Source: Thermotogae bacterium (GTDB lineage Bacteria > Thermotogota > Thermotogae > B3-G13). Taken from it: a stretch of DNA of 14,797 nucleotides. Below, one piece after another: positions 6,276 to 13,403 of this stretch. Every line of letters begins with the position of its first letter. Positions within the stretch are counted from its first letter, which is position 1. The stretch covers positions 1-14,797 of the forward strand of contig WFSK01000207.1 of the NCBI GenBank assembly GCA_015486095.1, read 5' to 3'. The notes under the pieces were generated by a model. The model saw nothing but the letters and a program-made list of their open reading frames with translations, did not search any database and was not told the DNA's origin. The translations under genes were made by a program, and so were the position numbers.

Positions 6276-8754
6276 CTGAATCTCCAGCTAATACATCAGC
6301 TGTTTCTTTTTCGGCTTTCAAGAATGCTATTTTACCCACTCTAATGGCAACTACTACTGTATCTCCACTGCTAAAACGCTTCTTCAACAACTCTTCTGAT
6401 AGTGGATCTTCCACATATCTTTGAATGGTTCTCCTAAGTGGTCGAGCTCCATATATGGGATTGTAACCCTCTTTTATCAGAAAATCCTTAGCGGGCTTTG
6501 TCACCACGATCTTCATCCCAAGGGTATCCAATCTCCTCTCCACATCACGCATCATTATATCTATTATCTTCTCAACGTCTTCCCTCGTCAGCGAGTGGAA
6601 AACGATGGTTTCATCTAATCTGTTCAAAAATTCCGGTCTGAATATCTTCTTTACTTCCGCCATTACCACCTTTCTCATAGACTCATAGGAACTCTCCTCG
6701 CTCGCATCGGTCTCAACGAATCCCATAGCTCTTTTTTCTCTGTTTATCAAACGGGCCCCTATGTTAGATGTCATTATCAATATCGTATTTCTGAAATCCA
6801 CAACCCTTCCCTGTGAATCTGTCAATCTTCCGTCATCGAGTATTTGAAGCAATATATTGAAGACATCGGGATGTGCCTTTTCTATTTCGTCTAACAGAAC
6901 AACGGAAAATGGTCTCCTCCTCACCTTCTCTGTTAATTCTCCAGCCTCTTCGTATCCCACATATCCAGGCGGAGCACCGGTAAGTCTCGATACCGTGAAT
7001 CTCTCCATATATTCTGACATATCGATCCTTATCATGGCGTTTTCATCACCGAAGAGATATTCGGCAAGAGTCTTGGCGAGTTCCGTCTTACCAACCCCTG
7101 TTGGACCTAAGAACATGAAACTTCCTACCGGTCGGCGGGGGTCCTTCAAGCCAGCTCTGGCTCTTCTTATCGCTCTCGATACCGCATTTATCGCCTCATC
7201 TTGCCCTACAACCCGTCTATGCAATGCTTCTTCCATATTCAGAAGTTTCTCTGCTTCGGATTCCTCCAATTTGGCCAGCGGTATTCCTGTCCAGCTCGAT
7301 ACCACATAACTGACATCCTCAACATCCACGATCCTCTTCTCAGATAAGACCTCTTCGTGCCATAACTTCATCATCTCGTTCATATTGTTTTCCAATTCTC
7401 TTTCGAAATCTCTCATTTCAGCAGCCTGTTCATAATCCTGGGCATCTATCATCCTATCTTTTCTCCTCCTCACTTCGTTGAGTCTGAGCTGGGCTACCTT
7501 TATCTTGGAAGGTAAGGAAAACAATTTCAGCTTCGCTCGGGCTCCTGCTTCATCTAACACATCTATTGCTTTATCTGGTAAATGATGTGCCGTGATATAT
7601 TTGTGCGATAACTCGGCTGCAGCTCGTAAACACTCATCCGTGTACCTAACGTTATGGAAACTCTCATAAAGTGGTCTCAATCCTTGAAGTATATCGACAG
7701 TTTCTTCCACCGTGGGTTCCGAAACGTAGATCTTCTGGAATCTTCTTTCGAGTGCTGAATCCTTTTCTATGTACTTCCTGTATTCATCAACAGTCGTTGC
7801 GCCTATGAATTTTATCTCCCCTCGAGCGAGTGGAGGCTTGAATATACTGGAAGCATCTATGGCTCCTTCGGCAGCACCTGCTCCCACTATGTTGTGAATC
7901 TCATCCACGAATAGGATGATAGATTTATTGGTTTTGAGGATATTCAAGAGTCCTTTAAGCCGTTTTTCGAATTCTCCTCGATATTTCGTCCCAGCAACCA
8001 GCGCAGCCAGATCGAGAGAGAATATGCGTTTTCCAATGAGTAATTCAGGGACATCCCTTTTGGCAATCCTCTGGGCCAGCCCCTCTACTATGGCTGTCTT
8101 ACCGACTCCTGGATCACCTATCAACACAGGATTACTCTTCTTCCTACGAACCAGGATCTGCATCATCCTTTCTATCTCTTTCTCTCTTCCGATGACTGGA
8201 TCGAGCTTTCCCTCCTCCGCCAATCTGCTGAGGTCTACTCCAAAGGCCTCGAGTTCTTTCATTATTTTCGCATCAGTGGCTTGAGTAGAATGGATGGAAG
8301 ATTGCTGCTCCCCACTGAGCATATCCACGATCTCTTTCCTCAAAAGCTCCAGTTTCAAACCCAATTTCTGAAGTATATGGCTGGCGATCCCCTCGCCTTC
8401 CTTTGTCATACCCAGAAGTATATGTTCAGTAGATATAGTATTAGCCCCTAATATTCGAGCTTCCTCATAAGCAGTTTGAATGACCTTCTTCACTCTCGGA
8501 GTTATGGCTAATTCTTTATCCGTATGTATTGCTTGCCCTCTTCCTACTATTATTTCTATTTCTTTTTCTACGATCGAAGGAGTCAAACCATATTTTGATA
8601 GGATATAATATGCACCACCGCTTCCTATTTTTACCAGAGCGAGAAGAATGTGCTCCGTACCGACATAAGTGTGCCCAAAGGCTTTAGCTTCCTCCTGAGC
8701 TATTATAAAGACCTGAGCAGTCTCTTTCGAAAACCTTGCAAACATGTGATTCAT
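6265..8754 (-). CDS. clpC: ATP-dependent Clp protease ATPase subunit ClpC
   Basis: The 829-residue HSP100 unfoldase has two N-terminal Clp repeats (about 1-145), AAA+ module 1 with Walker A GDPGVGKT (213-220) and Walker B LFVDEI (281-286), and a middle region with a UVR-like segment around DAQDYEQAAEMRDFE (437-451). That short middle domain marks ClpC rather than ClpB. AAA+ module 2 has GPTGVGKT (550-557) and VVLLDEIEKAHP (618-629). A ClpP-docking loop with MGF (677-679) indicates it partners ClpP, which is not in this window. The frame stays open back to a GTG at 8781, but the start is better placed at the ATG at 8754: GAGGTG lies exactly 6 nt upstream, whereas the ATG at 8760 abuts it and the GTG lies before it. 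A TGTTATAAT extended -10 upstream suggests its own promoter. No CIRCE or CtsR-box-like repeat is obvious, and ctsR, mcsA and mcsB are absent next door. Confidence 0.96.
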   Translation of the reverse strand: MNHMFARFSKETAQVFIIAQEEAKAFGHTYVGTEHILLALVKIGSGGAYYILSKYGLTPSIVEKEIEIIVGRGQAIHTDKELAITPRVKKVIQTAYEEARILGANTISTEHILLGMTKEGEGIASHILQKLGLKLELLRKEIVDMLSGEQQSSIHSTQATDAKIMKELEAFGVDLSRLAEEGKLDPVIGREKEIERMMQILVRRKKSNPVLIGDPGVGKTAIVEGLAQRIAKRDVPELLIGKRIFSLDLAALVAGTKYRGEFEKRLKGLLNILKTNKSIILFVDEIHNIVGAGAAEGAIDASSIFKPPLARGEIKFIGATTVDEYRKYIEKDSALERRFQKIYVSEPTVEETVDILQGLRPLYESFHNVRYTDECLRAAAELSHKYITAHHLPDKAIDVLDEAGARAKLKLFSLPSKIKVAQLRLNEVRRRKDRMIDAQDYEQAAEMRDFERELENNMNEMMKLWHEEVLSEKRIVDVEDVSYVVSSWTGIPLAKLEESEAEKLLNMEEALHRRVVGQDEAINAVSRAIRRARAGLKDPRRPVGSFMFLGPTGVGKTELAKTLAEYLFGDENAMIRIDMSEYMERFTVSRLTGAPPGYVGYEEAGELTEKVRRRPFSVVLLDEIEKAHPDVFNILLQILDDGRLTDSQGRVVDFRNTILIMTSNIGARLINREKRAMGFVETDASEESSYESMRKVVMAEVKKIFRPEFLNRLDETIVFHSLTREDVEKIIDIMMRDVERRLDTLGMKIVVTKPAKDFLIKEGYNPIYGARPLRRTIQRYVEDPLSEELLKKRFSSGDTVVVAIRVGKIAFLKAEKETADVLAGDSDGK

Positions 8755-8760
8755 ATACAT

Positions 8761-8766
8761 CACCTC
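8761..8766 (-). promoter_or_regulatory. Shine-Dalgarno site that decides the clpC start
   Basis: GAGGTG on the minus strand lies 6 nt before the ATG at 8754. It favours the protein beginning MNHMFARF over the longer GTG-initiated reading at 8781 and the ATG at 8760. Confidence 0.65.
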
Positions 8767-8792
8767 GATAATTAAAAACACTCCTCTATAAA

Positions 8793-8801
8793 ATTATAAC
8801 A
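8793..8801 (-). promoter_or_regulatory. Extended -10 promoter candidate for clpC
   Basis: The minus strand reads TGT-TATAAT here, a perfect -10 hexamer with the TGn extension. No -35-like hexamer is seen 16-18 nt upstream, which is acceptable for extended -10 promoters. The predicted start is near 8786, giving a leader of about 30 nt before the clpC ATG. The hexamer lies in the 66-nt gap after the HD-domain gene. The preceding bases ATTGTGTTAT are identical to those of the promoter before the methyltransferase gene. Confidence 0.55.
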
Positions 8802-8820
8802 CAATTAAACGTTCTCGATC

Positions 8821-9366
8821 CTAAAGTCCTATCTTATCCGCAATAGATTGCATTGCCTTTACACCTATATCTAAGAATTCGTCCAATGGGATCCCAAAGG
8901 ATTCACAAGTTCTTATCTGTTCTCTATTTGCTCCCTTTGCAAATGCCTTTTCTTTGAACCTGCGCTTCACGAATTTACCATCTATCGCAGACAATTTCTT
9001 ATCAGGTGTTATCAAAGCAGAAGCGACTATTAGACCACTCATCGGATCCACAGCGTATAAAGCCCTTTCCATCAATGTCTCAGGCTCTTTCTTACCACAG
9101 TGGGCAAGAATGGCATCCAATATTCTTTTATCCACTCCTTTATCTTTTAACATCTCGACTGTGATCAAACCATGTTTTGCTGGATCATTCATGGTTTCTG
9201 GATAGTCTAAATCATGCAACAAGCCTGCTATTCCCCACATCTGTTCATCTTCCCCAAATCGTCTTGCCAGAGCTCGCATAATAGCCTCGCAAGCGAGCAT
9301 GTGATACACCAGATTTTTGTTTTTAACATGCTCAACAACGATAGAATATGCCTCATCACGTGTCAT
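8821..9366 (-). CDS. HD-domain metal-dependent phosphohydrolase family protein
   Basis: This 181-residue soluble protein is a small stand-alone HD-domain protein. Candidate metal ligands are H22, H51-D52 (in AGLLHDLDYPE) and D107 in the YAVDPMSGLIVA segment, with further histidines at H65 and H89. The AVDPxxGLIVA block is typical of a widespread group of uncharacterised HD proteins in Thermotogota and Bacillota. HD enzymes hydrolyse phosphate esters of nucleotides or second messengers, but nothing here identifies the substrate, and no GYP motif (cyclic di-GMP hydrolysis) is present. It starts at ATG 9366 with AAGGAGG about 9 nt upstream, 24 nt after the CRP-like gene's stop, so the two are probably co-transcribed. 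It precedes the clpC promoter. Confidence 0.85.
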   Translation of the reverse strand: MTRDEAYSIVVEHVKNKNLVYHMLACEAIMRALARRFGEDEQMWGIAGLLHDLDYPETMNDPAKHGLITVEMLKDKGVDKRILDAILAHCGKKEPETLMERALYAVDPMSGLIVASALITPDKKLSAIDGKFVKRRFKEKAFAKGANREQIRTCESFGIPLDEFLDIGVKAMQSIADKIGL

Positions 9367-9390
9367 AGCACCGATCCCTCCTTATTATTC

Positions 9391-10017
9391 TTATTTTTCT
9401 TGCTTACCCAAAAGGATCCTTAAATCCTTGATCTTCTGAGGATCTTTAATGAAATAAACGTCTTCGTCTTCTCTTCTTTCTATCAACTTGTTTTTCTCTA
9501 AAAAGGCAATGAGTTTTTTTGTTTCTTCCGCGCTTATACCAAGATTATCCTCGAGATCCAGCAGCGTGAATTCTTCTGTCCTTCTATTTACAAGTGCAAG
9601 AAGGTACCTCAAGGCTCTAAATCTGATATCATGAAAACGATATTCCAGGATCTCTTTATCAGCGTTCGCTAATCTTTTTGCAAGTATAACGGCTAACTCC
9701 CAGGCAAAATCGGGACATTTATCTACTATGTAGAAGAGATTCTCCCTCGAGAGTTTTATCAATTTTAAAGGTGTTAACGCTTGCATCGAGGCACTCCTGG
9801 GTGCATTGGTTATAACACCCATTTCTCCTACGATAGCACCTTTCCCAAGGACGGCAAGCACCTTTTGGGCATTCTTCATGAACTTCAAGATCCTGGCCTT
9901 CCCTTCATAGATAATGTAAGCACAATCGGAAGATTGGCGTTCTACAAACACGAATTCACCTTCCTCCACCTCTATTCCAAACTTATCGTAGAGAGAACCC
10001 AAGACATCTTCCTTCAT
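9391..10017 (-). CDS. CRP/FNR-family protein: cyclic-nucleotide-binding domain plus winged helix
   Basis: The 208 residues comprise an N-terminal cNMP-binding beta-roll (about 1-115), a dimerisation helix (about 98-128) and a C-terminal winged-helix region (about 130-190). The phosphate-binding cassette looks functional: GEMGVITNAPRSAS at 64-77 keeps the Gly-Glu pair (64-65) and the Arg-Ser (74-75) that contact the cyclic phosphate in CRP. The putative recognition helix, SAEETKKLIAFLEKNKLI (162-179), aligns with CRP's SRETVGRILKMLEDQNLI. The catabolite-type Glu is kept, but the first Arg is Ala and the second Lys. There are no FNR-type cysteines. Start at ATG 10017 is supported by AAAGGAG 5-6 nt upstream; a TATAAT at 10035-10040 is a candidate -10. 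It could be a cAMP-responsive or ligand-independent regulator; regulon unknown. Confidence 0.86.
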   Translation of the reverse strand: MKEDVLGSLYDKFGIEVEEGEFVFVERQSSDCAYIIYEGKARILKFMKNAQKVLAVLGKGAIVGEMGVITNAPRSASMQALTPLKLIKLSRENLFYIVDKCPDFAWELAVILAKRLANADKEILEYRFHDIRFRALRYLLALVNRRTEEFTLLDLEDNLGISAEETKKLIAFLEKNKLIERREDEDVYFIKDPQKIKDLRILLGKQEK

Positions 10018-10127
10018 AAGAGCTCCTTTCTTGTATTATACTATTTCGAGGTTGGACATCTCTGCGTCTCGAGGATCGAGTAGATAAAGATGTTAGATGC
10101 TTAAGCGTTAAATGAGAAAGCTGTATT
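10018..10127 (-). promoter_or_regulatory. 110-nt intergenic region upstream of the CRP-like gene with candidate -10
   Basis: Between korA's stop and the CRP-like gene there is no terminator-like hairpin with a T tract. A perfect TATAAT (10035-10040, minus strand) lies just before the Shine-Dalgarno, which would give a very short leader of roughly 10 nt; no convincing -35 hexamer is present. A 5-3-5 inverted repeat, CTCGAGGATCGAG (10068-10080), lies about 30 nt further upstream where an operator could sit. Part of the transcription may be read-through from korA. Confidence 0.35.
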
Positions 10128-11279
10128 CTACAATTCTTCGTTCTCCTTGACTGCTAAGTATATGGCCTCGAGTATTTCTTCCGGTGTGATCAGATCTCCA
10201 TTAACCTTATTCAACGGTATGATCTCACTTCGTCCTCTGTTAGCCCTTGCAACATCGTACAGGATCTGCCCCATATTCAATTCCGGGACTATGACGGTAT
10301 TAACTTTGCATAGCAATTCACGGAGACGATGGATTGGAAACGGCCATAATGTTATTGGCTTAAAAAGGCCGATCTTAACCTTTCTATCCCTCGCCTCTTT
10401 AAGGGCCGCCATCGCACTCCTCGCCGTAACTCCGTAGGCTATCAACAAGATCTCGGCATCCTCACATTTCTCCTCATCCCATAAGATTATATCTTCTTCA
10501 TTTCTCTTTATCTTATCGTGAAGCCTTCTAAGAAGCCTTTTTGCAGTTTCTTCAGAAGGTACCGGGAAGCCACTTTCGTCATGAACCAAGCCCGATACAT
10601 GAAATCTGTGCTCGCTTCCGAATCTCTCCATAGGCAGTATGCCTTCCTCATTTGGAAGATAGGGATGATATATATCTTCATCCTTCACTTTCGTTTCTAT
10701 CCTTGGCTGTATATATATCTCGTTATCATCGGGTAGAACAAACGTTTCTCTCATATGTCCTAATACCTCATCCATAAGAAAGATCACAGGTGTTCTATAC
10801 CTTTCGGCGTAATTGAAAGCCGTTATAATATACCTGTATACCTCTCCTACGGTTGAAGGATAGATAACTATAACAGGATGATCACCGTGAGTTCCCCATC
10901 TCGCTTGCATTACATCACCTTGAGATGGTTTTGTCGGTAATCCCGTACTCGGACCTCCGCGTTGGACATCAACGATAACACAGGGAGTCTCGGTCATAGA
11001 TGCATAACCTATACCTTCTTGCATCAAACTGAAGCCGGGTCCACTAGTCGCAGTCATCGCCTTCGCACCAGCTAACGACGCACCAATGACCGCCGATATG
11101 GAAGATATTTCATCCTCCATTTGCATGAATTTTCCTCCTACCTTCGGTAACTCTCTCGACATGTACTCGGCTATATCGGTTGCTGGAGTTATAGGATAAC
11201 CCGCAAAGAACCTGCATCCCGCCTTTATGGCCCCCATTCCACAGGCCTCGTCTCCCTGCATAAAGATGAATTCACTCAT
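10128..11279 (-). CDS. korA: 2-oxoacid:ferredoxin oxidoreductase, alpha subunit (KorA-like)
   Basis: This 383-residue protein matches the alpha subunit of 2-oxoglutarate/2-oxoacid:ferredoxin oxidoreductases, which oxidatively decarboxylate 2-oxoacids to acyl-CoA while reducing ferredoxin. The N-terminal pyrimidine-binding domain shows GYPITPATDIAEYMS (27-41), MEDEISSISAVIGAS (54-68), TATSGPGFSLMQEG (76-89), QRGGPSTGLPTKPSQGD (106-122) and RWGTHGDHP (127-135). The C-terminal transketolase-like domain II (about 275-380) contains the LLIAYGVTARS and PELNMGQI segments. It lacks an N-terminal gamma-domain fusion. The start at ATG 11279 overlaps the ferredoxin stop by 8 nt, so it is translationally coupled to a KorD-like protein. 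The thiamine-diphosphate-binding beta subunit and the gamma subunit, normally immediately downstream, are missing; a CRP-like gene follows instead. Substrate (2-oxoglutarate or a branched 2-oxoacid) cannot be told from sequence alone. Confidence 0.9.
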   Translation of the reverse strand: MSEFIFMQGDEACGMGAIKAGCRFFAGYPITPATDIAEYMSRELPKVGGKFMQMEDEISSISAVIGASLAGAKAMTATSGPGFSLMQEGIGYASMTETPCVIVDVQRGGPSTGLPTKPSQGDVMQARWGTHGDHPVIVIYPSTVGEVYRYIITAFNYAERYRTPVIFLMDEVLGHMRETFVLPDDNEIYIQPRIETKVKDEDIYHPYLPNEEGILPMERFGSEHRFHVSGLVHDESGFPVPSEETAKRLLRRLHDKIKRNEEDIILWDEEKCEDAEILLIAYGVTARSAMAALKEARDRKVKIGLFKPITLWPFPIHRLRELLCKVNTVIVPELNMGQILYDVARANRGRSEIIPLNKVNGDLITPEEILEAIYLAVKENEEL

Positions 11280-11490
11280 CTCCGTTATCCTCTTTCCTAT
11301 CCACTACTTGTATGGCCAATTCTGGACATAGATTAACACATTGCATACAACCTACACAATTGTCTTCTTCAACAGGTCTCGCTTTTCCTCCATCTGGAAG
11401 GATAAAGACCTTAGTCGGACATACTTCTACGCATATACCACATGCCTTACACCATGATTCTTTTACCAATACATTATAACTCTTCTTCAC
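11272..11490 (-). CDS. korD: Two-[4Fe-4S] ferredoxin, delta subunit of 2-oxoacid:ferredoxin oxidoreductase (KorD-like)
   Basis: The 72-residue protein has two complete CxxCxxCxxxCP motifs, CKACGICVEVCP and CVGCMQCVNLCP, each supplying four cysteines to a [4Fe-4S] cluster. This is the standard delta subunit that passes electrons in KorDABC complexes. The frame is open back to a GTG at 11529, but the GTG at 11490 (protein beginning VKKSYNVL, with initiator Met) is preferred because AGGAG at 11498-11502 is spaced 7 nt from it and the longer version would have no ribosome-binding site. The stop overlaps korA's ATG by 8 nt. A near-perfect palindrome directly upstream of the ribosome-binding site may be an operator. 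Confidence 0.9.
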   Translation of the reverse strand: MKKSYNVLVKESWCKACGICVEVCPTKVFILPDGGKARPVEEDNCVGCMQCVNLCPELAIQVVDRKEDNGDE

Positions 11491-11497
11491 CTGTATT

Positions 11498-11502
11498 CTC
11501 CT
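11498..11502 (-). promoter_or_regulatory. Shine-Dalgarno site that decides the ferredoxin GTG start
   Basis: AGGAG on the minus strand lies 7 nt upstream of the GTG at 11490. It selects the 72-residue ferredoxin over an 85-residue reading that starts 39 nt earlier. Confidence 0.65.
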
Positions 11503-11522
11503 TTCGAATACTAAGTATCGAA
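11503..11522. repeat. Near-perfect 20-nt palindrome upstream of the ferredoxin-korA operon
   Basis: The plus strand reads TTCGAATACTAAGTATCGAA. Arms TTCG-ATACT and AGTAT-CGAA match completely except for one extra A in the left arm, around a single central base. The tiny spacer makes an RNA hairpin unlikely and a dimeric protein operator more likely. It abuts the Shine-Dalgarno of the ferredoxin gene. Confidence 0.5.
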
Positions 11523-11563
11523 TATACACTCAAATTCAAAGATATCATAAACGAGGATATATT

Positions 11564-13354
11564 TCATATATTCTTCTCCTTCTCTGGAGGAATCTCAATA
11601 GCAAAGCAAGATTGAGCCTTGCCCCTATTCTTGGCTACATATAAAGCCTTATCTGCTTTATCTATCAACGCTTTGTAATTCAGGGCATCATCTGGAAATA
11701 AAGCTATTCCAATGCTAACGGTGATCTGCTCATCTAAATCATCCAGGAACAGGGTAGATCTCTGAATTTTATCTACCACTGCCTTAACTCTCTCAAGGGT
11801 AATATCTTCCAATACCACTGCAAATTCATCACCACCATATCTTGCAGCAAAATCCTTCTTCCTCACGCTGGACTTTATGGAGTTCACCACGAGTTTTATA
11901 GCTTTATCTCCTACAAGATGACCGTATGTATCATTTATATATTTTAGATCATCTATATCGAGCATCAACAGATACAACTTTTGATCCCTTTCTCTATTCA
12001 TCAACAATGATTGTAAATACTCGAATAATACGGTGTGGTTATATAAACCGGTCTGCAGATCTATCTGAGAACGATATATTATCTCCTGGAACTTTTCGGA
12101 TAATTTCAATGCACTCACTACCTCAGAAGCGAATATCTCTAAAACCTTTGTATCCATAAGAGTGGGTCTTTTACCATCCAAAGGAGAATCCAGGGAAATG
12201 TATCCTATCATTATCCCACTCTCATCGATCAAAGGTATGAAGAATACATCTTCTGGTAACCATGCATCATCTCCTTTTACTGGGGTATATTCTCCTGTAA
12301 AACTCTCTTCTCTTTTTATCTCAATTGCACCCTGAGGTATGAAGTAAGAATTACTTATCTTGAATTCATCTCTCATCAATTCGAATCTACTGCTCACCGT
12401 TGGAGCATTCCTCTTCAATCTCTCGAATTCCTCTTTGTCGAAACCACTGTAAGCTACTCTCATAGATCGATCGTTTTCCACATCAAATAGATTTATGACT
12501 GCATACCTGTAGCCGAAGTTTTTGGTCAACATGTTTGCCATATGCGAGAGAAGCTTCTCAGGATGAGTTCTTGCCCTCATTAAGACCGGGATCTTCGAAA
12601 GTTCTATCAATTTTTCATTTAATCCCTTGATCCTATCTCTTTCTTCTTTCAATTCGTTTGCGAGTCTTTCTACATTAGAGGTATGATATAACATATACAA
12701 AAGTGGCAGTAGTGAATATATTGCGGCGAGTTCTAAGATAGAACTCTTAGCCATCCACATCAAGGCTATGAATGGCAGAATGGCCAAGGCGAATATGTAA
12801 TCTGTAAGAAATGTGAGGAGAAATTCTTTTCGTGTTAACCTTATACCAACGATATGCCATTCTATGTAATCTACCAGGATCGAGTTTGCCAATCTATATC
12901 CAGTTATGGCAGCGATCGCAGCGATGATGACGTTATAATCCTTCAAATAATGAAAGAATATACCAGCTATAAAATAGATCAGGGCGTAGTGAGTTGCCCT
13001 ATTCAAGCGGCCTACTATTTCTCTTATCCACTCTTTATGCCTTCTCCCTACACGTAGAAAAACTATAACCAGCGAGGAATAAGCAGCTGTAAATGGACCA
13101 AATATAAATGCCATGGGTAAGAAACCCACGACATTTGAGATCGTTTTCCTGCCTCTGAATCCGAATCTCACGTTGTCACTGATAAAGGACACTGCCAGGA
13201 GAAGTACGAATAGGGAAGGCATTTCCTTTAATCCCTTTATTTCGATCCCGATCGAAGAGTGAAATGCAATAGAAAAAAGAATTATTATCACGATCTGAGC
13301 TATGGACGTTCTCAACAACCCCATGCTCTCTTTTTTACTCTTGCCTTTCATCAT
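11564..13354 (-). CDS. Membrane-anchored GAF-GGDEF diguanylate cyclase
   Basis: The 596-residue protein has about seven N-terminal hydrophobic segments (roughly 15-35, 46-60, 76-100, 121-137, 140-160, 182-202, 207-224), a coiled-coil linker (about 228-252), a GAF-like sensor region (about 262-418) and a C-terminal GGDEF domain (about 430-585). The active-site loop is intact, RYGGDEF (505-511), and LDIDDLKYINDTYGH (465-479) is a normal metal- and substrate-binding stretch. The RxxD product-inhibition site is also present as RKKD (498-501), so it should make c-di-GMP under feedback control. The membrane part is not one I can name. Tandem ATG codons start at 13354; GGGGAG 6 nt upstream fits the first. 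It is 49 nt after the methyltransferase stop and 73 nt before the ferredoxin start. Confidence 0.93.
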   Translation of the reverse strand: MMKGKSKKESMGLLRTSIAQIVIIILFSIAFHSSIGIEIKGLKEMPSLFVLLLAVSFISDNVRFGFRGRKTISNVVGFLPMAFIFGPFTAAYSSLVIVFLRVGRRHKEWIREIVGRLNRATHYALIYFIAGIFFHYLKDYNVIIAAIAAITGYRLANSILVDYIEWHIVGIRLTRKEFLLTFLTDYIFALAILPFIALMWMAKSSILELAAIYSLLPLLYMLYHTSNVERLANELKEERDRIKGLNEKLIELSKIPVLMRARTHPEKLLSHMANMLTKNFGYRYAVINLFDVENDRSMRVAYSGFDKEEFERLKRNAPTVSSRFELMRDEFKISNSYFIPQGAIEIKREESFTGEYTPVKGDDAWLPEDVFFIPLIDESGIMIGYISLDSPLDGKRPTLMDTKVLEIFASEVVSALKLSEKFQEIIYRSQIDLQTGLYNHTVLFEYLQSLLMNRERDQKLYLLMLDIDDLKYINDTYGHLVGDKAIKLVVNSIKSSVRKKDFAARYGGDEFAVVLEDITLERVKAVVDKIQRSTLFLDDLDEQITVSIGIALFPDDALNYKALIDKADKALYVAKNRGKAQSCFAIEIPPEKEKNI

Positions 13355-13368
13355 AATACACTCCCCGA

Positions 13369-13382
13369 TCGAGGATACTCGA
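13369..13382. repeat. Short inverted repeat upstream of the GGDEF gene
   Basis: The plus strand reads TCGAG-GATA-CTCGA, a 5-bp perfect inverted repeat with a 4-nt spacer, about 15 nt before the start of the GGDEF gene. It resembles the CTCGA-GGA-TCGAG repeat upstream of the CRP-like gene. Such short repeats can arise by chance. Confidence 0.3.
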
Positions 13383-13403
13383 ATTTTTATCCTTCGTGAA
13401 CTT

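Noticed and set aside
4804..8284. Several plus-strand open frames of 120-150 codons opposite disA, radA and clpC
   Set aside because: All are shadows of minus-strand genes with conserved motifs throughout; none has a convincing ribosome-binding site with family resemblance.
10095..10105. GCTTAAGC palindrome after korA as a terminator
   Set aside because: The perfect match is only 8 nt with no loop and no T tract, so it cannot form an intrinsic terminator.
11491..11529. Longer ferredoxin starting at GTG 11529
   Set aside because: It would contain the real Shine-Dalgarno and the palindrome within coding sequence, and has no ribosome-binding site of its own.
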